Position numbers and translations under genes: made by a program. Below are positions 1-11,055 of a DNA stretch of 64,000 nt, piece after piece. The DNA lies in the NCBI GenBank assembly GCA_026545225.1, contig CM048845.1:30631001-30695000 (forward strand). Direction: 5' to 3'. The notes beneath the pieces were generated by a model. The model did not search any database. It was given only the letters and a program-made list of their open reading frames with translations, and was not told the origin of the DNA. Position 1 is the first letter of the stretch; each line of letters opens with the position of its first letter. The stretch is from Cornus controversa. Lineage: Eukaryota > Streptophyta > Magnoliopsida > Cornales > Cornaceae.

Positions 1-963
1 GTTCGCTCGAGTTACACCTCAGAGTAATACGCAAAGCTTTACATCGCAGAGATAGTGAAGCTTCACGGTGTGCCTTTGTCCATTATATCGGATAGAGATC
101 CGAGTTTTGTTTCAGGGTTTTGGGAGAGCTTTCAGCTAGCGATGGGTACGGCTCTGCACCTCAGTACAACTTATCACCCTCAGACCGATGGTCAGACTGA
201 GAGGGTTAATCAGATTTTGGAGGATATGTTGCGAGCATGTATACTCGACTTCAAGGGCAATTGGGAGAGTTATTTGCCATTGGTTGAGTTTGCTTATAAC
301 AATAGTTACCAAAAGACTATTGGTATGGCACCATTTGAGGCTCTATACGGTCGACCATGTAGATCGCCAGTTTGCTGGTTGGAAGTTGGAGAGAACAGGT
401 TTTTGGGCCCAGAGTTCATTAGGGACACCTCAGAAAAGGTTGCCCTTATTAGAGACCGTATGCGGACTGCACAGAGCAGACAGAAGAGTTATGCTGACCG
501 AAGAACTCGTGCACTAGAGTTCAAAGTGGGGGATCAGGTCCTACTCAAGGTTTCTCCCATGAAGGGGGTTATGAGGTTTGGAAGGAAAGGGAAGCTGGCA
601 CCTCGTTTTGTAGGTCCCTTTATGATTACCGACAGAGTTGGAGCGGTAGCCTATAGACTGGCGTTACCAGACACGATGCACAGGGTGCACAATGTTTTTC
701 ATGTTTCCATGTTACGGAAGTTCCTTAGAGATGAGGATACTTACCAGCACATTGAGGTAGGAGAGATTGAGTTGCAGCCAGATGCAACATATGTGGAGCA
801 GCCTTACTGTATTCTTGACCGTAGGGATCATGTCCTTCGTTCTAAGACCATTCCGTTAGTACGAGTTCAGTGGAGCCACCATAATGAGGCGGAGTCCACT
901 TGGGAAAGGGAGGATGAGATAAAAACAAAATATCCAGAGCTTTTTCTTTCAGGTATGAGCTGA
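1..963 (+). mobile_element. Ty3/gypsy Tekay/Del-type chromovirus, integrase end and chromodomain
   Basis: This is the 3' end of a retrotransposon polyprotein, cut by the window edge. An open stretch from 55 encodes the integrase core end (HPQTDGQTERVNQ, then FAYNNSYQKTIGMAPFEALYG), the GPF/Y region (KLAPRFVGPFMI) and a C-terminal chromodomain (around YCILDRRDHVLRSK and STWEREDEIKTKYPELF). That order is typical of plant chromoviruses of the Tekay/Del clade; the clade is inferred from motif recognition, not a tree. A purine-rich tract just before 1001 fits a polypurine tract and leads directly into the LTR. The copy is partial in this window and should be treated as a fossil; the long open frame suggests it is not very old. 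Confidence 0.85.
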
Positions 964-1000
964 ATTCCGAGGACGGAATTCCTCTGTTAGGGGGGAAGAA

Positions 1001-1482
1001 TGTAATACCCCGAAAAAATTTAGGTGTCAATTTAATCTCTTTGCATTATTACTTTATTTTATTAATTCATGTGAAATGTTTTTTTTTTTTTGTTTTATAT
1101 AGATTATCATTGTATGTGAGTTGTTGGTCTTTTATACATGCATATTGTCATTTTATGTGAATTGGTATCAGAGCCTGAACCCAGCCGGAAGAAGTGTGCC
1201 GACGAGGACGTTGGGCCTCGTAGGGGGGTGGATTGTAGTAACCCTTGTGAACGGGTGTGAGTGGGCGGGTGCAAAGACAGACACTGGGCTGAGCTACCAC
1301 ACTGACAGGATACAGGGTGCTCAATCCCACATCGCCTGGGTGTGGAAAAGGGGATGTGCTTATATGTAGTATGTTCTCTTCAAATGGTATGAGGCCTTTT
1401 GGGGTAAACCCAAGAGCAAAACCGTGCGGGCTCAGGCCCAAAGCGGACAATATCATACCATGTGTTGGAGCGGGGTATTACA
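1001..1482 (+). repeat. 3' LTR of the Tekay/Del-type element
   Basis: The repeat starts TGTAATACCCCG and ends CGGGGTATTACA, a perfect 12-bp terminal inversion with TG..CA ends, immediately after a purine tract. It is about 482 bp long. Oddly, TGGTATCAGAGC, the usual plant initiator-Met-tRNA primer-site motif, lies inside it at 1163-1174. The part after that motif resembles short non-autonomous LTR repeats that end in a 'GCGGACAATATCATACCATG' style block. It may be a composite of two LTR-type sequences. The 5' partner LTR is outside the window, so neither divergence age nor target-site duplication can be read. Confidence 0.7.
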
Positions 1483-1532
1483 TTTTTTATTAGGTAATTT
1501 TCATTTCCTTATCGTGGATTAATTTAAAAAAA

Positions 1533-1552
1533 CTAGCTAGCTAGCTAGCTAG
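1533..1552. repeat. (CTAG)5 microsatellite
   Basis: Five uninterrupted CTAG units, self-complementary, in otherwise unremarkable AT-rich DNA between the LTR and the decayed gene at 1775-2572. The rest of 1483-1774 shows nothing I can assign. Confidence 0.9.
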
Positions 1553-1774
1553 AACTGTGATGAATCATACCACGACCACCGTACATTTGCCCTTCTAAAT
1601 CTCTCTCTATATTTCTTGGTTAAATATCTGGAAATTGTGAATAAAGTGTTTGTAAAATCTCCCTCTCTAATTTCTCGGTTGAAATTCTGAAAATTGCAAA
1701 ATCTCTCTTTCTCTTTTTAATATCAATTGAAATAATTTCGATTGAAATTAAAATTCTTAAAATCAAATCTATAT

Positions 1775-2572
1775 CACTGAATGGGCAAATCAGATTCGTC
1801 ATCATCATAGATGGTGTTGGAAGATGCGACGCCGACGACATCTATTCCACCAATTTCGTCATCTCTTCTGCCAACGCCATCGTCTTCGAGATCGTGAGCC
1901 TCATATGGAACATAAGGGTTGTCGATGGAGTCCTTGCGGCAGTGGCCTGATCTTTGTCGGCGGTGAACTGATTGTGCATGTTCAACGGATGAGAATATCT
2001 GTACATTGATGGTTTTTCAATGTCCATACTTATTACCTAATACAGTAAAATTTAACAGAAGTACGAATTTTACAACTTGAAAATGTAGATCATTTTGGCA
2101 GAAATTTACCACAATTGAATCGCAAATTAGCTACCTTCGACTGTCAAGTATATCATTCCATCTGACATATTGATGCGGAGCGTGTGTCCATGTTAGGATC
2201 CCTAGCTACCTCAGTTGCTCACTTTTTCCTGAAACCATCTACTGGCTTCATCAAATCTAACCTAAAAATTATCTCTATAGGTTCGTTCTTGTTATATTCC
2301 AAAAGCTTCTCAAGCGCATCATTCACCGATTCACCACGACCTTTCCATTTAGAACCTACTAAAAGATTTCATTTCAATAAATTTCAAATAATAAAATGTT
2401 GTTTTGCATAGATAGAACATGACATACAACCACCATTGGTTCATATTAATGACAACTTCAGATAATGAGAATAGGTAAAAATGCAGTTGATCAACTTGAT
2501 CAGCTATATCTCACCTCGATTGGTCATTGGCCCAACATCAGTAGATATAGCACTAGTACCACCACGCACCAT
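1775..2572 (-). pseudogene. decayed transposase-like gene (CACTA ORF1-like, tentative)
   Basis: On the minus strand an ATG at 2572 opens a short exon (MVRGGTSAISTDVGPMTNR) that ends at a GTGAGA donor after 2515. A second open stretch around 2350-2230 reads GSKWKGRGESVNDALEKLL, then EYNKNEPIEII and LDLMKPVDGFRKK, broken by a stop and followed by ATEVARDPNMDT. A third stretch, about 2015-1775, is acidic (YEAHDLEDDG, DDEIGGIDVVG) and ends at TGA 1777-1775. The Gly-Arg start and the 'LLEYN..EPIEI..DLMKPV' text resemble plant Transposase_24 (En/Spm ORF1-like) proteins as I recall them. It could instead be another domesticated or host gene. It is clearly non-functional in this form. Confidence 0.35.
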
Positions 2573-2994
2573 GGTCAATCAAGTGATGATCAAACCACAG
2601 AAATTGGAAAAGCCAGAGATCCAAAAATTCTCTAACAAAAGCTATAAATATTCAATAAATGAAACATGAAATAGTTATATAAGATCCACATGTTAGTTTA
2701 GTAGCTTATATTGTGTTGTTACATAAGCATACTTGTAAATATAGTAAGTATTTAAGTTAATCAGTCTAGTTGCTTTGTCTAACGGGGTACCAATTTAAGT
2801 AAGTTTCTAAATATTCCACCGCAAGAAAAGATTAATTCAATGAATACTCATTAGATTGAACTCCCAGTAGTAGTTTTCTTTTTCCTTCGTCTTAACATGA
2901 GAAGGTGAAAATATATTAAGTTAAGGGTTGTTTGGAAGCCTTAGGTTTTGAAAAAGCATACTACATGTCTTTGTAGTGGCAACTCAAACTTCGG
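2573..2994. other. intergenic, nothing recognised
   Basis: AT-rich DNA between the decayed gene and the LRR-RLK stub. No open frame with protein-like composition and no repeat ends were seen. Confidence 0.6.
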
Positions 2995-3188
2995 GTGTAG
3001 TGCGTTTGCATATCCCACCAGCCACTACTACGCAGAGCTTTTGCTTCCAATTCATTCGACGGTGTTGATGATAATTTGGACGCTGCCACCACATAAGCAG
3101 TCGAGATAGTAACATTAGATGCATAGTAAAAGAGTAATGTGGTAGACCATATTACTAGTATTACAGAAATGGAATTGGAGGATGACAC
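2995..3188 (-). pseudogene. LRR receptor kinase N-terminal stub (MIK2-like)
   Basis: This minus-strand fragment matches the first ~60 residues of the receptor gene that starts at 32575: a signal peptide (ISVILVIWSTTLLFYYASNV) followed by the start of the LRR N-terminal cap (SNELEAKALRSSGWWDM). Homology stops near 2995, so no LRRs or kinase follow. The start codon has changed from ATG to GTG (minus strand, 3188-3186), compared with ATG at 32575. It is a truncated paralogue left at the edge of duplicated unit S1, and is unlikely to make a protein. Confidence 0.85.
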
Positions 3189-3297
3189 TATTAAACTTCA
3201 AACTGATGGATTCAATTTGGAAGCAACAGTTTGGTTCCGAGCCTCATCATACCAAATGAGACTTTAAAGAGTCGCGTCTTCTTGACTTGGGCATCGG
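3189..3297 (-). promoter_or_regulatory. conserved 5' leader of the LRR-RLK family (copy at stub 1)
   Basis: Directly upstream of the stub start. It contains the block GAGACTTTAAAGAGT followed by TCTTCTTGACTTGGGCA (plus strand), also present beside the receptor gene at 32575, beside the stub at 51938 and, more diverged, beside the pseudogene ending at 50120. The block includes TTGACT, which fits the W-box core bound by WRKY factors. Whether it is promoter or 5' UTR cannot be told from sequence alone. Confidence 0.5.
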
Positions 3298-3710
3298 CAG
3301 GGGCGGAGAACAATATTTTTTTCAAATTCCTATTTTTAAAATAGTTGAAATTAAAATTACTAAAAAAAATACATTAAAAAGTAACTCCTGTAAAACTAAA
3401 AAATAATCTCAATTTGAAATATTTTAAACTTCATTTTGGAAATCTAGATTTATATATATATATATATATATATATAGATATATAGGAAAATATAATCCAT
3501 ATTTTTCTTCTCTTCGTTTTACTATTTTTGAGTTTTAGATTTTTTTTGTTCCACTTATATTATATATATTTATTTTATGTATGTCAAAATTAGATATAAT
3601 TCTATATGCATGGAATGTTAAATATATTTTTGTTTGTACATGATTTTATTTTAATTTTTTGTTCATATTTAAAAAAAATATTTCTATGTATAAAGAATAA
3701 TAAAATATTA

Positions 3711-3743
<33 letters not shown>

Positions 3744-3795
3744 TTAAAAATATTAATTTGGCCTCCCAATTATCACTCTCTGGATCTGTCCCTAG
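3298..3795. repeat. possible degenerate hAT-like MITE
   Basis: The left end CAGGGGCGGA and the right end TCTGGATCTGTCCCTAG are roughly inverted and resemble common plant non-autonomous element ends. The interior is AT-rich with two (TA)n tracts. No convincing target duplication is visible. The leader at 32660 lacks this sequence and joins directly to DNA matching about 5073, so 3298-5073 may be one larger insertion or a deletion at the other locus. Confidence 0.3.
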
Positions 3796-5287
3796 CACTG
3801 GAAGTCAAGGTCTTATTATTGTTGGCCAATTGGATGCACCGTCAAGCAGGCTATTTGATGCTTTAATGTATGTTTGAATGGAATGTTTTTGCATAAATGC
3901 ATTGATGTATCTGTTGGCTGACCATAAGCATCATGTTTGGCCAAAGCACAATAAGGAATATAAAGGGATACGGCAAAATTGTCCACTCAAAAAAACATTT
4001 AAATTAATATATGCTTTGTGGTTAGATGGTTTTATTATTAGATTTTACTTCAAAATGTCTCATATCATTTGGAGAAAACACACTACATATAAGCACATTA
4101 TCTTTTTCATAACCAGACGATGTGGGATTAAACATCCTGTAGTGTGCCAATATAATAACTCGTCCAGTGTCTTTTGCACCCGTCCACAAGACTCACTACA
4201 ACTTTCTTAAAATTATTTCACATTATTTAGACCATTAAAATTTCACATCATTTGATCACAAGAATTTGGTTGATGAAGAATAGTAAGGTTGAATAAAATT
4301 CAAATAAATGACAGCTATCCCATTGGTGTAGTTGTTATTAATGAGAAAAGTTAGATTTAAGTGATCAAAATTAAAGATAATTGTTCTATAGTCACTATGA
4401 AATTACAAAAAGACAAATAGTTATTAATTCTAAAACTATATTACTCTTTAGTGATCATTTTAGACTCAATTACAAAAATACTCATCCCCCGTCTCTTTCT
4501 CTCCAACCGTAAATATTACCTATACACACCATTGCATATACTCAAATACTAAAAATATAAATATGGTAAATCTAGATTTTATACACTCCAAATCTTTCAT
4601 TTTTTTTTAACTTTCCATCATATCGTAGTTATCCATTATTACATTTTTTTTTTAACTTTCCCTCATATGATACTTATTTATTATTAACTCTCTCGTTCAA
4701 TTGAACTTTTAAATAATAGGCTTTCTACAATTTTGAACTATCATGTCAACTGTATATCTCCATAAAAAACAATCAAACTCCTAACTATATATATATATAT
4801 ATATTTATATTTTTAGAATGCAAAATTGGATTTAATTATGACTACACTTTCTAATCCTATATTAATTAATTATTTTTAGTGTCTAAATAAAAAGCTTTGA
4901 CAAATAGTTATTAAAGAGCAATTTAATTTTAAGATTGAATCGTTAGAATTACTTTAAAATAATTACTTTTTAGTTTTGATCACTTTTCCCTTATTAATAA
5001 GGGATAGAACAACCAAATTGATCAAATAATAGAAGTCAAATTGATACCAAACAAGATTCAAATGACCCGTCATGCATGGCCACCGTCTTGCACGGAGTTG
5101 ATTTTAGAGCATCTCCTAATTATTGCTGCCAACGCTTTCCCTGATTATCGTCAACACGGAAAAGTGCTCAAGGTTTTGAAGCTTTAACATGTATTAGATT
5201 GGAACCACTCTAAAGAATCACCCAACTTATTCTGTCAACATCTCATCCAAAGGATAAAAATGGCGTGAGGGAAAATTCAAAACAATA

Positions 5288-5333
<46 letters not shown>

Positions 5334-5696
5334 AGTAGAATTAGAAGGTCCGTGGGGGCAGCCTTGATGTTTTGCAGGACTATGGTATTCTATTTGGACG
5401 GAATTTATATTATGATATTTTTCACCGTGTCAGTTTGACTTCTCCCAAGGCAATGTTCTCGAAATCAAGTGAATTAAATTTCTTCAATCTTTTAGGGTAT
5501 CCAAAACTGCTTGGTTATATTTGTTTTTTTATATTCAAATTCTGCAGCCACGTTAGTAAAATAATAATGTTTTAATAAATTTTAAATTAAGTCGCAACAT
5601 AACCTCAAATTGAAACTCTCAAAAAATATCATAGAAATAGTTTGATTAAAAAATTCAAACTCTAATAAAAATTATAGAAGTTTAAGGGAAGAAAAC

Positions 5697-5749
<53 letters not shown>

Positions 5750-6505
5750 CTTATAGAATAAGAAAGAATTGTAGATAAAAAAAATCATTTTTAAATGGTT
5801 TGTTTGGCTAAACGGTTTTAGTCAAGCAATGGCCTGGCCAGAATTATGGCCAAGCCATTGTGGATGCTATTACAGAGCTTCTACGCTACCCTGCTCTGTA
5901 AATACTACCATTTCTGTCATACCCAATGAAAAACTTTGTGACCAGTCATAAATTATCATCTATTTTTGATTGAGAAAATATTTAATTTGTATGTTTACAG
6001 CACACCTACGTTCTATCATTTCATACTTTTTATTGACTCTCTCCAAATTTAATTGTTCAATTGAACGGGTAAACATCTTGATTTATTAGTTGTTGTAATA
6101 CAAATGGTTCAAGTTATTTAACTAATGGAGTTCCATCAAGCAAGAAATTAACCCTATCATTTTGTATTTACTGATACAAAGATTATTGGATTAATTAATC
6201 AAATATGTATGTTGATTCATTAGCTGCGACAATGAAGTTTTTTGCCAAGGTTTAGCCAGCAAGTTCTTGCAAGCAAGAAACTCATGAGAGACGCATAGCA
6301 TTGTTAGTTAAGACTTTGGTTAGAATGCAAGCAAGCAAATACCAATATATAATAATATATGCTGCTATCTTAAGATAATATTAGTTGTTATCCATACTAC
6401 TACAACTCCACAATATTGAAGGAAGCCATGTTTATTTTCACAATGCATCAATGAATGGATGCATTTGGTTGCTGTAGATGACGAGTGTAAAATAGTGGAA
6501 GGATA
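3796..6505. other. AT-rich receptor 5'-flank, multi-copy, no gene
   Basis: Non-coding DNA present at least three times: here, rearranged at 32661-34669, and at 52500-55255. It carries (TA)n tracts, for example near 4786-4804, 5290-5332 and 5701-5747. A block from about 5073 (GTCATGCATGGCCACCGTC) is also found near 32665, 51425 and 53760. Short open frames here lack protein-like composition. No tRNA or small-RNA gene was recognised. Confidence 0.6.
5290..5332. repeat. (TA)n microsatellite
   Basis: Uninterrupted TA repeat of about 21 units. A second long tract lies at 5701-5747. Lengths differ from the S1 copy at 54055-54100, as expected for slippage. Confidence 0.9.
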
Positions 6506-7328
6506 CACTACAAGAAAAGTGGGCTTTTACGATGGAGTATTTACGGCATTCTTCTATTTTGGGTCGTAGAAATTACTTTTTATGGGTTTCACAAGAGGCC
6601 TCTCGTCAATTTTCATAAAAAGTGAAACTACCACGGCATTTTAGCTGAATCCTCGTAAAAGAATGGTTTCCACGACTCTTAAAAGACCTCGTTAATGTTT
6701 GCATATATTAACGGGGTATTTATAAAATTTTAACGGGGTCAAAAACTCCCGTTAATAAGTAATAAAAAATCACTCTTCAACGAGATTTCTTGCTTAAGGT
6801 CAATAACTAATAAAAAATATATGCTCCAATTTGTCAATACCGCGAAACCCATTCACTAATTTTTAATTTCTTACTTCTACGAAAATCCACTACTGCCCAA
6901 TTTCTTCTCACTCCACCAAAGCCTGATGAAACCCTCACTTTCTCTCATACTCCTTTACCGATCAATTTCTTCTCACCAAAGCCCAAATCACAATGCCCAT
7001 TTACTAATTGATTTCTTCTTACTAAAGCCCTAATCACATTTCCAGCATAGCGATTCGTACTACCAGAAAAGTATCACTAACCAGAAGGCAATAGAAGCCG
7101 CCGACAGGCGCAAGCAAGTGTAGTGAATCACATAGATAATTAAGCCCTACCACTAGCGTGTGGATAGATACGACGGGTGAACTGCGAAGGGGATGTCGAT
7201 TGATTTCTTCTCACCAAAGCTCTAATAACATTACTTGTTTATTGGTCGATTTCTTCTCACCAAAGCCCTCACAAAAACCCATTTACTGTATGATTTCTCA
7301 CCAAATATCTCTGGCCTCTCTACTAGTA

Positions 7329-7758
7329 AGATTATACTCGCTGGCCTTTGTTCCAAGTAGTAATTTTAATAATTGCTACTGGTGTTGACAATGGAAAGTG
7401 TTGTTCAATCTTACTTTCACCCCCGATCCCATGTTTCCCTTTAAAGTGTTAGTAAATTCAATCTTCTCCCTTTTTTTTTTTTTTCCTTTCTAGGGTTTTT
7501 TTCATTTGCATGACTTCAATTAATTTGATTCTAATCGTTTTCTTAGATTATACTCGCTGGCCTTTGTTCCAAGTAGTAATTTTAATAATTGCTACTGGTG
7601 TTGACAATGGAAAGTGTTGTTCAATGTTACTTTCACCTCCGATCCCATGTTTCCCTTTAAAGTGTTAGTAAATTCAATCTCCTCCCTTTTTTTTTCCCTT
7701 TCTAGGGTTTTTTTTCATTTGCATGACATCATTTAATTTGATTCTAATCGTTTTTCTT
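7329..7758 (+). repeat. 216-bp tandem duplication covering UFM1 exon 1
   Basis: Two adjacent units start with AGATTATACTCGCTGGCC at 7329 and 7545. Each holds the UFM1-like first exon, its donor, a poly-T tract and the following intron piece. Both copies of S1 contain it, so it predates that duplication. Confidence 0.85.
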
Positions 7759-7876
7759 ATCTCAAAATTTTGTTTTCAGGTTTAGCATCCTAGAAGCAAC
7801 CCCATTCACTATTGTTCTAAATTCACTACTGAAGAATTCAAAGTTCCTCTCGAAACCAATGCTATCATCACTAAAG
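7395..7876 (+). pseudogene. UFM1: captured UFM1 (ubiquitin-fold modifier 1) gene fragment
   Basis: Exon 1 (7395-7447, repeated at 7611-7663) encodes KVLFNLTFTPDPMFPFKV, against KVSFKVTLTSDPKLPFKV as I recall plant UFM1. Exon 2 (7780-7876) encodes FSILEATPFTIVL, then after a one-base deletion FTTEEFKVPLETNAIITK, against FSVPEAAPFTAVL and FAAEEFKVPPQTSAIITN. The intron keeps its donor (GTTAGT after 7447 or 7663) and acceptor (TTTTCAG before 7780), and splicing there restores Lys-Val-Phe-Ser exactly. UFM1 is a small protein attached to targets such as ribosomal proteins at the ER. The start and the C-terminal third with the conjugation Gly were not found. The one-base deletion near 7818 and the missing ends make this a pseudogene carried inside the CACTA element. 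Retained introns point to capture from genomic DNA rather than cDNA. Confidence 0.85.
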
Positions 7877-9241
7877 GTACCCATTTCATTTGGTCAGCTT
7901 CGATCTGGATTATACTCTCTGGTCTTTTTACTAGTAATTTTAACAATTGTTTTTCCAATCAGTTTTTCTCATCAAAAAGACAACTTATTTTCTTGTTTTA
8001 AATTATGTGTTTTTGAAATTGAGTCTCTGCATTAAGTCTGGGAATTATTATTATTATTTTTGGTTTCAAATGATGTACATTAGAGAATCCATGCTTTTAC
8101 ATCATTATACTAATATTTTTTCATTGTTTTTAAATTGGAAAAAACTTCATCCTATACACATGTACATGTATTGCATCTTTTATTGCTATGGATTGAACTT
8201 GACTCCTATGTGGAATTGATTTTTCTTGCTTGCTTTTATTTGCTACAAGTTTAGTGTCTACTTGTCACAAATAGTATTGTTAATTTTTTTTTATTCATGG
8301 AAAGAGAGTAGGTGCTCATCTCATCATTAAAATGGTTCTATTTTTCTTAGAGATGAGGCTTGAGGGGTGAAGTCTTGGATGGGAGATAGGAGAGGGTACA
8401 AGTTACCCTAGGGTGAAAATCTCGACACCCACAGTGGCAGACCCTAGTTTGGGTGATGGGGAGTGGTTCTACATTGACCGGAGGAGGAGGAGTAGCGTGG
8501 GACACTCTGGGTTGTATGTAAGATGTTTGATGAAGTGTTCTAATGAGAGAAAATGTTTTGAAAACTAAATGGTACTCAGTTATGTTTTGACATAAACTAT
8601 GGGTTCTGGAATATTTTAGCTGGGAATGCATATGTTTTACTTTGTCTTTGTGGTACATATAGTTTGTTTTTTTTTTTTTTTGTGGATATGTTGTGAGTCA
8701 CTTTTGCAGAAAATTCTCCATGTGCAATGCATAAAACCTCATTGAGACATTATTAGAGTTTTCGTACTGGGTGTCATATCATTCCTAAAATTTTTAGGTA
8801 CTAATGCCCAGGCGGGGAAGGTGGAGGATGCTATGCATGGATACTAACTTGCTTGTTGCTACTCACATTTCTAGATACTAACTTGCTTGTTGCTGCTCAC
8901 ATTTCTAGATACTAACTTGTTTTGAGGCTGCTTGTGACTTCTTTTGTGTGGTTCTCATAAGCCTATTGCTGTGTATAGTTTCAAAATGTAACGAGCACCA
9001 TATTGTATTACATTTGGAATTGGAACCAAGGTAGATGACTAAGCATATACCCATTGGAAATTTTGCTCTGTAAAAATGTTATCCTTGGGAGTAAGTTTTG
9101 GCATAAGAAGAACATGTCTATGTATACATTTTAGTTACTGCTATGAACTATGACTTAGTACTTGTGCCTACAAATTTTAACATGTACGCTTTAGTTCTAG
9201 TTGTGAGATTCCATATTGTTAAATGTCTTGTTTCTCATCAG

Positions 9242-9290
9242 TTATATAATCATAGAGGACCCAAATTGTGCTGGACAGGTTGTTCATCAG
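9242..9290 (+). other. exon-like piece inside the CACTA element
   Basis: A 49-base stretch bounded by TTTCTCATCAG on the left and ATCAG|GTAAAG on the right reads IIEDPNCAGQVVHQ in one frame. It could be an exon from UFM1's neighbourhood or from a second captured gene. I do not recognise it, and it may be chance. Confidence 0.2.
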
Positions 9291-10668
9291 GTAAAGAGTT
9301 TCATTAGCAGGTTGTCCTTGGGTCTTGTTGAAAAATATCTATGCAGCGAAAGTAACTTTGGATTAGGATTTTCCTATGATTCTGTTGTCAGAATGCTGTC
9401 AAATTTATATCAAAATTTTTTTTGCCAAGTTTCGTAAATTTTGAACAAAAGCATAATTTTTTTGAAAACCTACAGTACCTACTGCCTATATATTTTTTTT
9501 TTGTCGCTAGCTTCGAACAAGTTTTTTGGAAAATACTTTTGACAAACTTTTTGACATCAGAATATTATGAAAATTTTCACATTTGTATCTTTATGTATCT
9601 ACTTTCTAAAAACCTCTCATAATTTTGTTATTGCTCCAAAATTTTAGAATGACAAAGCACTCACGAAACCCACTAAACCCATTCTCGCTCATGCCCATCT
9701 GCCGATTTCTTCTCATTCCATGAAATCCTCAAGAAACCCACTCTCTCTCATGCCGATTTACAGATTTCTTCTCACTCCACCAAAGCCCTAATCATCTTGC
9801 CCTAGTCTTTTCGTTCTCTCTCACTTATGCCAGGCCCTAATCTTTGTGTTATCTCTTAGCCAAAGTCCATCAATCTTCGCATTCTCTTTCAATCAATAGA
9901 AAATCAAGGTGCTGCTTCAAGGTCCCTTCCAAGGAGCATATATTTGAATCTACTATTTAATTGGAAGATCATTCACAAAGAAGACCTATCAATCAATCCA
10001 AGTTTTCATATATGCCGAGAATCTTACACTTCCCTCAAAAGGTTCTAAACATTATGTTATTTTCTTGAATTTATAAATATAATTATTTGTTTCATCACAT
10101 TTATTCATTTTGGGCCATTAGAATTTTCCATTAAAAAAGTGATTTCTTGTTCTTTTGCTCCATATAGCTGTTTGTTAGATCATAATAAGTGAATTCAATT
10201 CGTATGCTTCATTTCTAGTTTGCTTAGGTAATTATGGGAATTTATTCATAAAATAAATGTTAATTATACATTATGTTACCATTTTTGGGAATTTATTCAT
10301 ACATTATGTTCATTTCTAGAGGCAAAAAACGTCGTTAAAAGATATTCACAGCGCGAACTAGGCCCACGTCTATTAAGGTCCCGTAAATACTCTTAATTTT
10401 CTACGACAAACAATAAACTTCGTAAAAAAGTAAAATATTCCCCGTCAAAAAATATTTTGTCTACGCAAAAAAATTATATACGAGAGACATAATTCCTCGT
10501 TAATAATTCATTTACGTGCTACATGGCCCCTCGTTAATAAATCTAAATATTCACGATACACAGCATGAACTCGTGGAAAAGTTTTCTATTTGTTTTCTAC
10601 AAGGAATGTTCTTTTATTTACGAGGTTTCTTGCCCCCCGTTAATAATATATAATTTTTTTTTATAGTA

Positions 10669-11055
10669 AAAGCACCCTCAAATGCTAGGTACCTATTACT
10701 CATCCACACATAACCTGTATTGCCAACAATTCAACTAAACACTATGCAATGCTAACAAAACTCACATAATGCCAATAACTTAACCAATACATTAAAATAC
10801 ACCATTAAATATATCAAAAGACTAAAGATAGTTTCACAATTCATCAATAACAGTCAACAATGTATTGAAAGTATCCTTCTTTTTTAATTTCTATATAACA
10901 TTAATTTTTTTATTTTTGTTAATGCTTGGAATTGTTTGTCTGATGAATTGGAGTAATTACATAAATTTCATTTCTAGTGGCATTTTTCTTTCTTTAGTTG
11001 CTGCCTTGTTATTTATTTTTCTGCTTGAATGGTTTTCTAAAGTTATATTTATAGA
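10669..11055. other. nothing recognised
   Basis: AT-rich sequence between the CACTA right end and the transposase remnant. No supported feature. Confidence 0.5.

Larger units (their letters stand above)
6506..10668 (+). mobile_element. CACTA (En/Spm) DNA transposon carrying UFM1 exons, copy 1
   Basis: The left end CACTACAAGAAAA at 6506 is the classic plant CACTA terminus. The right end TTTTTTTATAGTA, ending at 10668, is a decayed inverse matching 10 of 13 positions. Both ends carry subterminal motifs in direct and inverted form (taacggg, cgttaata, tacgac, ctcgttaa), as expected for transposase binding in this superfamily. The flanking trinucleotides are ATA and AAA, so a 3-bp target duplication is at best imperfect. 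No transposase frame was seen inside. Instead the cargo is UFM1-like exons at 7395-7876, further exon-like pieces, and repeated 'gatttcttctcaccaaagccc' text at both sides. It is a non-autonomous, gene-capturing CACTA element. The same element at 55256-59422 was copied with the segmental duplication, not by independent transposition, because the flanks match. Confidence 0.75.
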
